Positions 55,454-63,825 of a stretch of 64,000 nt of DNA are shown one piece after another. The position numbers and the translations under genes are program-made. Below the pieces are notes generated by a model. The model saw only the letters and a program-made list of their open reading frames with translations. It ran no database searches and was not told the origin of the DNA. Positions within the stretch are counted from its first letter, which is position 1. Every line of letters starts with the position of its first letter. This stretch comes from Marilutibacter spongiae. Its GTDB lineage: Bacteria > Pseudomonadota > Gammaproteobacteria > Xanthomonadales > Xanthomonadaceae. Where the stretch lies: assembly GCF_014145325.1 (NCBI RefSeq), contig NZ_JACHTF010000005.1:142259-206258 (forward strand). The letters run 5' to 3'.

Positions 55454-56008
55454 TCAGTTCAGGCGCTGGCGATGCTGAGTGGCCAGCACGCAATCGCCGT
55501 GCAGCAGCAACGCGGCCACGCGGACGAACTCCTCGATCTCCACCAGGGCCTCCTCGTCCGAATCGTCGCCGTCCTCCTGTGCCTGGGCCCGGGCCAGCCG
55601 CGCCAGGTCGGCCAGCGCCTCCTGCCCTTCGTCCGACAGGCTGGCCTGGGCGCCCACCGCCAGGCCGAAGGCGCCCACGAAGCCATGGCACCACTCGAAC
55701 AGGGCGCCGCTGCGGGTCGCCAGCGAAGTGTCGCTGCCGGGCAACAGCAGGTCGAAGCCGAAGCTGCGGTCGCCGAGCTGGCCGGCGGTCACCCCGGCCA
55801 GCCGCTGCAGGGCGGAGCCTTCGGCGGGCGTCGGCGCGGAAGGATCGGCCAGGACCGCGGCCAGCCAGTCGGGCTTCAGCGCGCCGCCGCCGGCCAGCCA
55901 GCCGCAGAGGCCGCCATGGAGCTCGGAGGCGGAAACGCCCAGGGACATCGCGCGGGCATCGCTCTCGACGTCGGCCAGGTCGGGAAGCTCGGAAGAAGGG
56001 TCCGTCAC
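55454..56008 (-). CDS. ygfB: UPF0149/YgfB-family protein
   Basis: 184 residues from GTG 56008, which has only a weak ribosome site. ASELHGGLCGWLAGGG, then SFGFDLLLPGSDTSLATRSGALFEWCHGFVGAFGLAVG and the end EEALVEIEEFVRVAALLLHGD are the family's motifs. No enzyme activity is known. In Pseudomonas aeruginosa the homologue affects expression of a peptidase/beta-lactam-resistance pathway; no such role can be read here. It is usually found upstream of pepP, as here. Confidence 0.88.
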   Translation of the reverse strand: MTDPSSELPDLADVESDARAMSLGVSASELHGGLCGWLAGGGALKPDWLAAVLADPSAPTPAEGSALQRLAGVTAGQLGDRSFGFDLLLPGSDTSLATRSGALFEWCHGFVGAFGLAVGAQASLSDEGQEALADLARLARAQAQEDGDDSDEEALVEIEEFVRVAALLLHGDCVLATQHRQRLN

Positions 56009-56141
56009 GGGTGGCTCATTGCGTTCGATCAGAAGGGGGCAGTGTAGCAATCCGAGGTGCCGGACCGGTTCGATTGGCGTCAAGGAAGGACCCTGCCTAA
56101 ACTCGCTTCACGGAACCCTCACCGACAAGGTCCCTCGACCG

Positions 56142-59100
56142 ATGCCAGAACGGCTGCCGCGTGCCCAGGCCACCCCCCGACGAATCGGCGTCCCAGCGCG
56201 CCGGGGGATGACCCGCGCGATGCAGGGCTGGTGCCTCGTACTCTTCGCCATGCTGGGGATCGGCGCGGCGTCGGCCGTGCATGCGAACGTGCGCGACTTC
56301 TATTTCATCGCACTCGGCAGCGATCGCGGCCTGGCGCAGAACACGGTGCGCAGCCTCGTCGAGGATCCGCAGGGATTCGTGTGGGTCGGCACCTATGGCG
56401 GCCTGCACCGCTACGACGGGCGGCGTTTCCAGCTGTTCCAGCACGATCCGCGCGACCCCGCCAGCCTCCCCGACAGCTACATCACCGCGCTGGCCGTCTC
56501 CGACGAGCGCAACCTCTGGATCGGCACGTACTCGGAGTACGTGGCCAGGCTCGACCTCACCACCGGCGAGATCCAGCGCTTCGGCGGCCCCGGGGACGAC
56601 GAAGCGCGCGCCCGGCGCCAGGTCCGGGCACTGCTTCCGCGGTCGGGCCAGTTGTGGATCGCCACCGGCACGGGGCTCGAACGCCTCGAGCCCGCGAGCG
56701 GCGAGCGCACCCGTGTCCTGGCCTTCGACAGCGGCGCCCTGTCGGCGTCCGCGCCGCAGTCGCTGGTCGCCGATCGGCGCGGCAACGTCTGGTACGGCAA
56801 TGCCATGGGCCTGTTCAGGATCGCGCCGGATGGCGACGTCGGCCGCGTAGGCCCCGCCGAAGCGGTGTCCAGCCTTGCCATCGATGGACGGGGTCGCCTT
56901 CTGGTGGGGCGGGTGGATGGCCTGCTCGTCGTGGACGATGCCGGGCGGCTGCACCCGCTCTGGCCGCGCGAGGCCATGCCGGGTGCCTCCACGCAGGTCA
57001 TGTCCATCGTGGAAGCCCCCGACCAGCGGCTCTGGCTTGCGGTCGCCAACGCCGGGCTGGTGCGCCTGGATCGCGGGACGGGCCAGTGGGAGCAGATCCG
57101 CGAGGACCCCCTGGTGCCGGCCAGCCTCCCGGAAAGCAACATCAACACGCTGCTGGTCGATCGGGGCGGCATGCTCTGGGCCGGCGGCTCGTTCCGCGGC
57201 GTCTCCGTCACCGACCCGCAGGGCACGCGCCTGCGCTACATCTTCGACCGCTCCGGGGGCGACGAGCATCGCCTGGTCGCGCACAACAGCGTGCGGGCCA
57301 TCCACGAACGCGACGATGGCGAACTGTGGCTGGCGACGGACGACAACGGCTTCTATCGGTACGAGGTCGCCACCGACCGCTTCGAGCACTGGAAGGATGC
57401 CTTGCAAGAGGCCTTCCCGGGCCTGGCGACGTCGCCGCGCGTGCTGTCGATCAGCGATGCCGGGCACGGACGCCTCTGGCTGGCGACGAGCCAGGGCCTG
57501 GTGCGCTTCGATCCTGCAGAGGGGCGTTTCGAAACCGGCATGCTCGGGGCGTACGCCGGCACGCAACTGCGCAGCGCCCTGGTGGACCACCAGGGCGACC
57601 TCTGGCTGGGCACCCAGAACATCGGCGTGCTGCACATGCGTCGGGATGGCGGCCACGTCGTCAACTACGACCGGGGCGACGGCGACGACCGCCAGTTCAG
57701 CCACGGCAGCGTCCATGCCCTGCTGGAGGACCGCAAGGAGCGGATCTGGATCGGCACCGGGGATGGACTGAGCGTGCTCGATCCGCGCACGGGCCAGTTG
57801 CGGCATTTCCGCCATGGCCTGAACGATCCGGCCAGCCTCTCGGGCAACCTGGTCCGGGCGCTGCACATGGATGCCCAGGGCAGCATCTGGGTGGGCACCC
57901 GCGCGGGATTGAGCCGCGTGCAGGAAGACGGGGACGGCACGGTTCGCTTCGAGCACCCCCTGGCGGCCAGCCTGGCCGACCGCCCGGTGCCCATGGTGTT
58001 CTCGATCGGCGAGAGCCGCAGCGGCGAACTCTGGCTGGGCACCGATGGCGGCCTGTTGCGCTTCAATCCCCGTACGGGCATGACCCATGCGTACGGACTG
58101 GCCGACGGCGCTCAGGACCTCGAGTTCAATGGCGGCGCCTACACGCGCCTGCGCGACGGCCGGCTCGCCTTCGGCGGCGTCCGCGGCCTCAACCTGTTCA
58201 TGCCCGAGGCCCTGAAGCCGTCGGACTTCAACGCGCCCCTGCGACTGCTCTCCGCCCGTATCGGCACCGAGTCGCCGAGCGACGGCGCCACCATGTGGCA
58301 ACCCCAGGCGATCGACGTCTCCGGCGACACCGACCTCCTGCGCCTGCGCATCGGCGCGCTCGACTACTCGCCGGCCTTCAACGTCCGCTACCGCTACATG
58401 ATGGAAGGCTTCGACCGCGACTGGGTCGACAACGGCGGACAGGCCAACATCACCTACACGCGCCTGCCGCCGGGCAGTTACACCTTCCGCGCACAGGCCA
58501 CCAACCGCGATGGTGCGTGGGGGCCGACCGAGCTTCGCCTTCCGGTCACCGTGTCGCCGCCGCTGTGGCGGCACCCGCTCACGCTGACGCTGCTGATCAT
58601 CGCCGCCCTGATGGGAGCCGCGGTCGCCGGCTGGCGCTGGCGGCAGTCGCGACGGCGCGAGCAGGGCTGGTTCGAACAGATCCGCGAACGCGAGGAGCGC
58701 CTCAAGCTGGCGCTCTGGGCGTCCGGCGAGCAATTCTGGGACTACGACCTGGGCAATCGCCAGCTGCACTGGATGCGGGTCTACGACCAGGACGGCAACG
58801 CGCCGCAGATCAGCACGCAGACCCAGGTCAACGCCACCCACGAGATCCACGACGACGACCTCGAACGCGTGGCCACCCAGCTCAGGCGACACCTGCGCGG
58901 CGACACCGCGCTGTTCCTGTCCGAGCACCGTTCGCGCCGCCCCGACGGCAGCTGGGCCTGGATGCGGACCCGGGGACGCGTCGTCGAACGCGACGCCCAG
59001 GGCCGGGCCGTGCGCGTGGCCGGCACCGCCCGCGACATCACCAACAACCGCAGCGCCGAGCGCGAGCGGCGGATCGCGAGCGAGGTGCTGCGCAGCATGG

Positions 59101-60776
59101 CCGAGGCCGTGGCGGTCTTCGACCGCGAATTCCATTTCGTGTCGGTCAACCCGGCCTTCGAGCGCATGACCGGCTATCCCGGCGCGGAGGTGATCGGCCG
59201 CCCCACCAGCCTGCTCGACAGCCAGCAGCACGACCCCGCCTTCTACCAGCACATGCGCAACGAACTCGAGCGAAACGGCCGCTGGTCGGGCGAGATCTGG
59301 CAACAACGCAAGGACGGCAACGAGTTCCTCTGCGCCCTGCAGAGCACCGTCGTCCACGAGGCGGGCGGCCAGGCCGGCAACTACGTCGCCGTGCTGGGCG
59401 ACATCACCGACCAGAAGCGCGCCGAGCAGGAACTGCGCTACCTCGCCAACTACGACACCCTCACCAGCCTGCCCAACCGCGCCCTGCTCTCCGAGCGGCT
59501 GTCCCGGGCCATCGTCCGCGCCCGCCGCAACGGTCGCAAGATCGCGGTGCTGTTCCTCGACCTGGACCGCTTCAAGGACATCAACGATTCGCTCGGGCAC
59601 GCCGCCGGCGACCGCATCCTGCGCGCCGCGGCCAACCGCCTGCAGCAGACGGTCGGCCCCGGCCACACCGTCGCCCGCCTGGGTGGCGACGAGTTCACCG
59701 TGGTCCTGGAGGACATCGACAGCGTCGAGGATGCCGAGCGCATCGCGCGCGAACTGCTCGACGCGTTCGAGTCGGCGCTGGACTTCGACGAACGGCACGA
59801 CGTCTCGATCTCGCCATCGATCGGCATCGCGCTCTACCCCGACCACGCCCAGGTGCCCACCGACCTGCTCAAGCACGCCGATACCGCCATGTACCAGGCG
59901 AAGGCCGCCGGGCGTCGCACCTTCATGCGCTACCACGAGGCGATGGACGTGGAGATCCGCCGTCGCGCGACGATCACCGCCGCCCTGCGCAAGGTCCTCG
60001 ACCGCGGCGAGCTGCAACTCGTCTTCCAGCCCCAGCTGTCGCTCGCCGAGCAGGCCATCACCGGGGTGGAGGCCCTGCTGCGCTGGAACAGCGAGGAGCA
60101 TGGCCCGATATCGCCGGCGCAGTTCATCCCGCTGGCGGAGGAAACCGGGCTGATCCTCGAGATCGGCGAGTGGGTGCTCCACGAGGCGAGCAGCCGCTTG
60201 ATGCAATGGCGTGCGGAGGGCATCACCGGCCTGACGATGGCGGTGAACGTGTCGGCCCTGCAACTGCTGCGCGGAGACCTGCCACACGTGGTGGAGCGGG
60301 TTCTGCGCGAGACCGGCATCCCGCCGCGGCGGCTGGAGCTGGAACTGACCGAGAGCGTGATCATGGCCAACGCCGAACAGACCGCGAACACCCTGCGCGC
60401 CCTGCGCGACCTCGGCGTCGGCTTGGCGGTGGACGATTTCGGCACCGGCTACTCGTCGCTGGCCTACCTCAAGCGCCTGCCCCTGACCTCGCTGAAGATC
60501 GACAAGGAGTTCATCGACGACCTCAGCGACGACTCCGACGACGCCGCCATCACCAGCACGATCATCACCATGGCGCATTCGCTGGGACTCAACGTGGTCG
60601 CCGAGGGCGTCGAGGAAACCGCGCAGATGGAATTCCTGCGCGACCAGGGCTGCGACGAGATCCAGGGCTACTGGCTGGCCCGCCCCTTGGACGCCGAGGC
60701 CTGCGCACGCTTCCTGCGCGAGTGGGGCGACACCAGCGGGACCGGGCGCCGGCAGGGCGCCGGCGCGGGGGGCTGA
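56142..60776 (+). CDS. Large hybrid sensor: two-component propeller, Y_Y_Y, PAS, GGDEF and EAL
   Basis: 1544 residues. Signal peptide about 29-48, then a periplasmic beta-propeller region (about 55-720) made of repeats like VWVGTYGGLHRYDG, LWIGTYSEYVARLD, LWLATSQGLVRFDP, ending in a Y_Y_Y domain (about 743-793, FNVRYRYMMEGFDRDWVDNG). Membrane helix at 812-835, PAS at about 855-970 (WDYDLGNRQLHW), a second PAS at about 980-1095, GGDEF at 1181-1185 and EAL at 1310-1312. Both catalytic motifs look intact. It senses an external polymer or signal and adjusts c-di-GMP. Start ATG 56142 is favoured; in-frame ATG codons at 56208 and 56220 are alternatives. Confidence 0.92.
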   Translation: MPERLPRAQATPRRIGVPARRGMTRAMQGWCLVLFAMLGIGAASAVHANVRDFYFIALGSDRGLAQNTVRSLVEDPQGFVWVGTYGGLHRYDGRRFQLFQHDPRDPASLPDSYITALAVSDERNLWIGTYSEYVARLDLTTGEIQRFGGPGDDEARARRQVRALLPRSGQLWIATGTGLERLEPASGERTRVLAFDSGALSASAPQSLVADRRGNVWYGNAMGLFRIAPDGDVGRVGPAEAVSSLAIDGRGRLLVGRVDGLLVVDDAGRLHPLWPREAMPGASTQVMSIVEAPDQRLWLAVANAGLVRLDRGTGQWEQIREDPLVPASLPESNINTLLVDRGGMLWAGGSFRGVSVTDPQGTRLRYIFDRSGGDEHRLVAHNSVRAIHERDDGELWLATDDNGFYRYEVATDRFEHWKDALQEAFPGLATSPRVLSISDAGHGRLWLATSQGLVRFDPAEGRFETGMLGAYAGTQLRSALVDHQGDLWLGTQNIGVLHMRRDGGHVVNYDRGDGDDRQFSHGSVHALLEDRKERIWIGTGDGLSVLDPRTGQLRHFRHGLNDPASLSGNLVRALHMDAQGSIWVGTRAGLSRVQEDGDGTVRFEHPLAASLADRPVPMVFSIGESRSGELWLGTDGGLLRFNPRTGMTHAYGLADGAQDLEFNGGAYTRLRDGRLAFGGVRGLNLFMPEALKPSDFNAPLRLLSARIGTESPSDGATMWQPQAIDVSGDTDLLRLRIGALDYSPAFNVRYRYMMEGFDRDWVDNGGQANITYTRLPPGSYTFRAQATNRDGAWGPTELRLPVTVSPPLWRHPLTLTLLIIAALMGAAVAGWRWRQSRRREQGWFEQIREREERLKLALWASGEQFWDYDLGNRQLHWMRVYDQDGNAPQISTQTQVNATHEIHDDDLERVATQLRRHLRGDTALFLSEHRSRRPDGSWAWMRTRGRVVERDAQGRAVRVAGTARDITNNRSAERERRIASEVLRSMAEAVAVFDREFHFVSVNPAFERMTGYPGAEVIGRPTSLLDSQQHDPAFYQHMRNELERNGRWSGEIWQQRKDGNEFLCALQSTVVHEAGGQAGNYVAVLGDITDQKRAEQELRYLANYDTLTSLPNRALLSERLSRAIVRARRNGRKIAVLFLDLDRFKDINDSLGHAAGDRILRAAANRLQQTVGPGHTVARLGGDEFTVVLEDIDSVEDAERIARELLDAFESALDFDERHDVSISPSIGIALYPDHAQVPTDLLKHADTAMYQAKAAGRRTFMRYHEAMDVEIRRRATITAALRKVLDRGELQLVFQPQLSLAEQAITGVEALLRWNSEEHGPISPAQFIPLAEETGLILEIGEWVLHEASSRLMQWRAEGITGLTMAVNVSALQLLRGDLPHVVERVLRETGIPPRRLELELTESVIMANAEQTANTLRALRDLGVGLAVDDFGTGYSSLAYLKRLPLTSLKIDKEFIDDLSDDSDDAAITSTIITMAHSLGLNVVAEGVEETAQMEFLRDQGCDEIQGYWLARPLDAEACARFLREWGDTSGTGRRQGAGAGG

Positions 60777-60821
60777 GCGCGGCATCTTGACCGCCCCCCG
60801 CCCCCTGCCTATCGTGCCGGG

Positions 60822-61043
60822 ATGGACCACGCCGATCTGCTCGCCCAACTCCAGGCCCTCGTCGCCCGCGTGGACACGCTCGCCGAGCGTACCCGCCGCC
60901 TGGGCGAGGAGAACCGCAGCCTGCGCCAGCAGCAGGAACAGCTCGTCGGCGAGCGCTCCGCACTGCTGGCCAAGAACGAGCAGGCGCGGGTCCGCGTCGA
61001 GGCCATGATCGCCCGCCTGAAATCGCTGGAACAGCACACGTGA
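60822..61043 (+). CDS. TIGR02449-family coiled-coil protein (ZapB-like)
   Basis: 73 residues, almost entirely one heptad coiled coil (LLAQLQALVARVDTLAERTRRLGEENRSL). It lies directly upstream of zapA, the conserved place of TIGR02449 proteins in gammaproteobacteria. Size and structure resemble the division protein ZapB, but common ancestry is not clear. Good ATG start, no signal peptide. It probably works with ZapA at the Z-ring. Confidence 0.85.
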   Translation: MDHADLLAQLQALVARVDTLAERTRRLGEENRSLRQQQEQLVGERSALLAKNEQARVRVEAMIARLKSLEQHT

Positions 61044-61110
61044 GCTGCGCCTTGCCCCCCCTCTTCCGCGTCGCGGGCCACCCTGCCCGCCGCTCCCTGC
61101 TGGGATATCG

Positions 61111-61416
61111 ATGACACGCCCGAACACACCGGTCAGCATCCGCCTGCTCGACCGCGAATACACCGTGGGCTGCGAACCCGACGAACGCGACAGCCTGCTG
61201 GAAGCCGCCAAGCTTCTGGACGGCAAGATGCGCGAGGTCCGGGGCGACAACCGCATGGCCGCGCTCGATCGCGTCGCCGTGCTCGCCGCGCTCAACCTGG
61301 CCCATGAGCTCCAGCAGTTGCGGGCCGAGGAAGGCCAGCGCGACCGCGAGCTCGGCCGGACCCTGGGCGAACTGCACCGCAAGCTCGACAGCCTGCTCGA
61401 CACTCCGCTGGACTAG
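61111..61416 (+). CDS. zapA: Cell division protein ZapA
   Basis: 101 residues. NTPVSIRLLDREYTVGCEPDERDSLLEAAKLLDGKMREVR is the ZapA globular domain, followed by a C-terminal coiled coil (LAHELQQLRAEEGQRDRELGRTLGELHRKLD). It bundles FtsZ filaments. It sits between the TIGR02449 gene and 6S RNA, the standard synteny zapA-ssrS-fau. Confidence 0.94.
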   Translation: MTRPNTPVSIRLLDREYTVGCEPDERDSLLEAAKLLDGKMREVRGDNRMAALDRVAVLAALNLAHELQQLRAEEGQRDRELGRTLGELHRKLDSLLDTPLD

Positions 61417-61494
61417 TCGACGCCCCGCCCCGGAAACGTGAACGGGGTCGCCCCCCGTACCGACAAGCGGCCGCGCGACGGCCATGCCTCGCGG

Positions 61495-61500
61495 TATACT
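61495..61500 (+). promoter_or_regulatory. -10 element of the 6S RNA promoter
   Basis: TATACT at the end of a GC-rich stretch, with the expected start near 61507, at the 5' end of the 6S RNA stem. A clear -35 is not visible. Confidence 0.6.
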
Positions 61501-61506
61501 GCCGCC

Positions 61507-61696
61507 ACGTCCTCTGCTGTGGACGACGGCGTGCGCAAACATTCGCCTTGTCCCTTAATTGCGACCGCGGGGGCGCAACGGATTCCCGGAGTGCAGGTCC
61601 GCCACGTAGCGGAAAGCCCGACGGTCTCCCAGCGTCCCCACTTGAACCCCGGGTTCAAGGTCGTTTCGCGCGCATCGCCATCGGCGGAGGACTTTT
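61507..61696 (+). ncRNA. ssrS: 6S RNA
   Basis: The sequence between zapA and fau has the architecture of 6S RNA. A terminal closing stem forms between GTCCTC (61509-61514) and GAGGAC (61687-61692), extended by further pairs. The centre is a long partly paired helix with an open bulge, and the T-run TTTT follows at 61693. About 190 nt is within the normal range. 6S RNA binds the sigma-70 holoenzyme and imitates an open promoter. The synteny zapA-ssrS-fau is conserved in gammaproteobacteria. I could not run a covariance model, so the ends are approximate. Confidence 0.85.
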
Positions 61697-61786
61697 GATC
61701 ATCGCGTGCAGCGCCCTCGTGGCGCTGTTCGCATGTCTGTCTCCCGTCCGGCGGCCCGCGGTCGCCCCCGAACCGGATGCCCTTGG

Positions 61787-62398
61787 ATGACCGAAGACCG
61801 CGAGGGCGAGCGCCGCCAGCTTCGTGAGGCATTGCGCCAGGCTCGCCGCGAGCTGCCTTCCGCCACCCGCGTGCCCGCGGCCGAGCGCCTGGCCGACGCG
61901 CTGCTGGCGCTGCCCTTCGCCCCCCGCACGGGACCGGTCGCCGGCTACTGGGCCACCGATGGCGAGATTGCCCTGCACGCCTGGCAGCTCCGCCTGCCCC
62001 GGGACTGCCGCTACTGCCTGCCCGTACTGGGTCGCGGGCACCGTTTGCGTTTCGCCCCTTGGCGGCCCGGCGAGCCCCTGGTGCAGAACCGGTTCGGGAT
62101 TCCCGAGCCGGACGTGGCCCCGACTGACCTGCTCGAGCCCGAAGCCATGCAGATGGTCGTGCTGCCGCTGGTCGGCTTCGACCGGACCGGCCAGCGACTG
62201 GGCCTGGGCGGCGGCTGGTACGACCGCAATTTTGCCTTTCGCCTGCGCGATCCCGCGCCCCCGTGGCTGGTCGGCGCCGCCTACGAGCTCCAGCACGTCG
62301 AGCGACTGGACGCCGCCGCATGGGACGTGCCGCTCGATGCGGTGTGCACCGAGTCCGCCTTCCACGACTACCGTTCCCCTTCCGAGAGCCCTGCATGA
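61787..62398 (+). CDS. fau: 5-formyltetrahydrofolate cyclo-ligase
   Basis: 203 residues starting MTEDREGERRQLREALRQARREL, the conserved helix of the family. PVAGYWATDGEIALHAWQLRL, then GIPEPDVAP and LPLVGFDRTGQRLGLGGGWYDR are the substrate and ATP site motifs. It converts 5-formyl-THF to 5,10-methenyl-THF. It follows 6S RNA and its stop overlaps the EVE gene (ATGA). An earlier in-frame ATG (61736) is unlikely because the extra residues do not fit the family. Confidence 0.93.
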   Translation: MTEDREGERRQLREALRQARRELPSATRVPAAERLADALLALPFAPRTGPVAGYWATDGEIALHAWQLRLPRDCRYCLPVLGRGHRLRFAPWRPGEPLVQNRFGIPEPDVAPTDLLEPEAMQMVVLPLVGFDRTGQRLGLGGGWYDRNFAFRLRDPAPPWLVGAAYELQHVERLDAAAWDVPLDAVCTESAFHDYRSPSESPA

Positions 62399-62865
62399 GC
62401 AAACGCCGCCGCTACTGGCTGATGAAGTCAGAACCCGACGCCTTCTCCATCGACGACCTCGAGCGCGTCGGCACCGAACCCTGGAACGGGGTGCGCAACT
62501 ACCAGGCACGCAACTTCATGCGCGACGGCATGACGGTGGGCGACGGCATCCTCTTCTATCACTCCAACTGCGCGACCCCGGGTATCGTTGGCACCGCCAC
62601 AGTCGCCAGCGAGGCGTATCCGGACGAAACCCAGTTCGACCGCAAGTCTGACTACTACGACCCCAAGAGCTCGCGCGAAGAGCCCCGCTGGCAACTGGTC
62701 GACGTCGCCTTCGAGCGCAAGCTCGAGCGGACGATCTCCCTTGAGGAGATCAAGCAGCATGCCGAGGCCCTGGGCGAGGAATTCGCGCTCGTCCGCCGCG
62801 GCAACCGGCTGTCGGTCTTCCCCGTCAGCGCCGCGCAATGGAAGTACCTGCTCGCCCTGGAATGA
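62395..62865 (+). CDS. EVE-domain (modified nucleobase-binding) protein
   Basis: 156 residues, a full EVE domain: [17 protein letters not shown] at the start, [29 protein letters not shown], and [21 protein letters not shown] domains share the PUA-like fold and bind modified cytosine or adenine bases in DNA. The cellular target is unknown. It overlaps fau by four bases and precedes rpiA; this three-gene arrangement is found in many gammaproteobacteria. Confidence 0.93.
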   Translation: MSKRRRYWLMKSEPDAFSIDDLERVGTEPWNGVRNYQARNFMRDGMTVGDGILFYHSNCATPGIVGTATVASEAYPDETQFDRKSDYYDPKSSREEPRWQLVDVAFERKLERTISLEEIKQHAEALGEEFALVRRGNRLSVFPVSAAQWKYLLALE

Positions 62866-62909
62866 CGCGGCCAGCCCGCATCCCCTCGCTCCAACACCTG
62901 GAAACCGCA

Positions 62910-63557
62910 ATGTCTGAAGCCAAGCGCCTGGCCGGCGAAAAAGCCATCGAGTACGTCGAAGACGGCATGATCGTGGGGGTGGGCACCGGCTCCACCGTGG
63001 CCTACTTCATCGATGCCCTGGCCGGCATCAAGGACCGGATCAAGGGCGCCGTCTCGAGCTCCGAGCAGAGCACCGAGCGGCTGCGCAGCCATGGCATCGA
63101 GGTCCTGGACCTCAACGCGACCGGCCCCCTCTCGCTCTACGTCGACGGCGCCGATGAGTGCGACCCGCACAAGCGCCTGATCAAGGGCGGCGGCGCCGCA
63201 CTGACGCGGGAAAAGATCATCGCCGAGGCGAGCCGGACCTTCGTCTGCATCATCGACCCCAGCAAACGGGTCGACGTACTCGGCCGTTTCCCGCTGCCGA
63301 TCGAGGTCATTCCGATGGCACGCAGTCTGGTCGCCCGCGAGATCGTCGCCCGCACCGGCGGGCAGCCGGTCTGGCGCGAAGGCGTGGTGACCGACAACGG
63401 CAACCTGGTGCTGGATGTCCACAACCTCTCCATCACCGACCCGGTCGGCCTGGAGTCGGAACTGAACCAGGTCCCGGGCGTGGTCAGCGTCGGCCTCTTC
63501 GCCCGCCGGGGCGCGGACGTCGTCATCGTCGGCGGCGAACCCCCGACGCTCCTGTAG
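62910..63557 (+). CDS. rpiA: Ribose-5-phosphate isomerase A
   Basis: 215 residues starting [35 protein letters not shown] binds phosphate, [11 protein letters not shown] and [33 protein letters not shown] contain the catalytic acid residues, and [14 protein letters not shown] is near the end. It interconverts ribose-5-phosphate and ribulose-5-phosphate in the pentose phosphate pathway, like tkt at 13.8 kb. It ends before a strong terminator. Confidence 0.96.
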   Translation: MSEAKRLAGEKAIEYVEDGMIVGVGTGSTVAYFIDALAGIKDRIKGAVSSSEQSTERLRSHGIEVLDLNATGPLSLYVDGADECDPHKRLIKGGGAALTREKIIAEASRTFVCIIDPSKRVDVLGRFPLPIEVIPMARSLVAREIVARTGGQPVWREGVVTDNGNLVLDVHNLSITDPVGLESELNQVPGVVSVGLFARRGADVVIVGGEPPTLL

Positions 63558-63584
63558 GCGCGCAGCCCCAGCAGTCTGTACGTG

Positions 63585-63612
63585 ACGGGCCCCGGTGCGA
63601 ACCGGGGCCCGT
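63585..63612 (+). terminator. Terminator of rpiA
   Basis: ACGGGCCCCGGT-GCGA-ACCGGGGCCCGT, a 12-bp perfect stem with four-base loop, followed by TTCGTTTG. It is 27 bases after the rpiA stop and ends the operon. Confidence 0.9.
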
Positions 63613-63642
63613 TTCGTTTGGGGCAGTTGGAGGGGGATCGGG

Positions 63643-63687
63643 GATGGGTGATGGGTGATGGGTGATGGGTGATGGGTGATGGGTGAT
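63643..63687. repeat. Tandem heptamer array, unit GATGGGT
   Basis: Six perfect head-to-tail copies of GATGGGT (63643-63684), then GAT. The unit differs in one base from the reverse complement of the array at 63826-64000, so the two arrays are related and face each other. Confidence 0.9.
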
Positions 63688-63761
63688 TCGATCCTGGGCT
63701 CGTTGCGGATAGCGGGTCACGAGTCACCCTTCAGCAGCCAGATTCCGGGGCCCAAGGCTGG

Positions 63762-63781
63762 ATTCCAGCGTTCGCTGGAAT
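63762..63781. repeat. dRS3-like short palindrome
   Basis: ATTCCAGCG-TT-CGCTGGAAT followed by GACGG. The 9-bp arms and the ATTCC...GGAATGACGG frame resemble the dRS3/REP units widespread in Neisseria and in Xanthomonadaceae intergenic DNA. It sits between the two heptamer arrays; the surrounding 63688-63825 shows no gene. Confidence 0.55.
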
Positions 63782-63825
63782 GACGGCATGGGGGGATTGG
63801 CCGCCGGTGGGCTCCAGGAGCGGGC

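Noticed and set aside
56097..61403. A 1768-codon minus-strand open frame opposite the propeller-GGDEF-EAL gene
   Set aside because: Its sequence is low in hydrophobic pattern and shows no domain, while the plus frame carries complete GGDEF, EAL, PAS and ZapA motifs.
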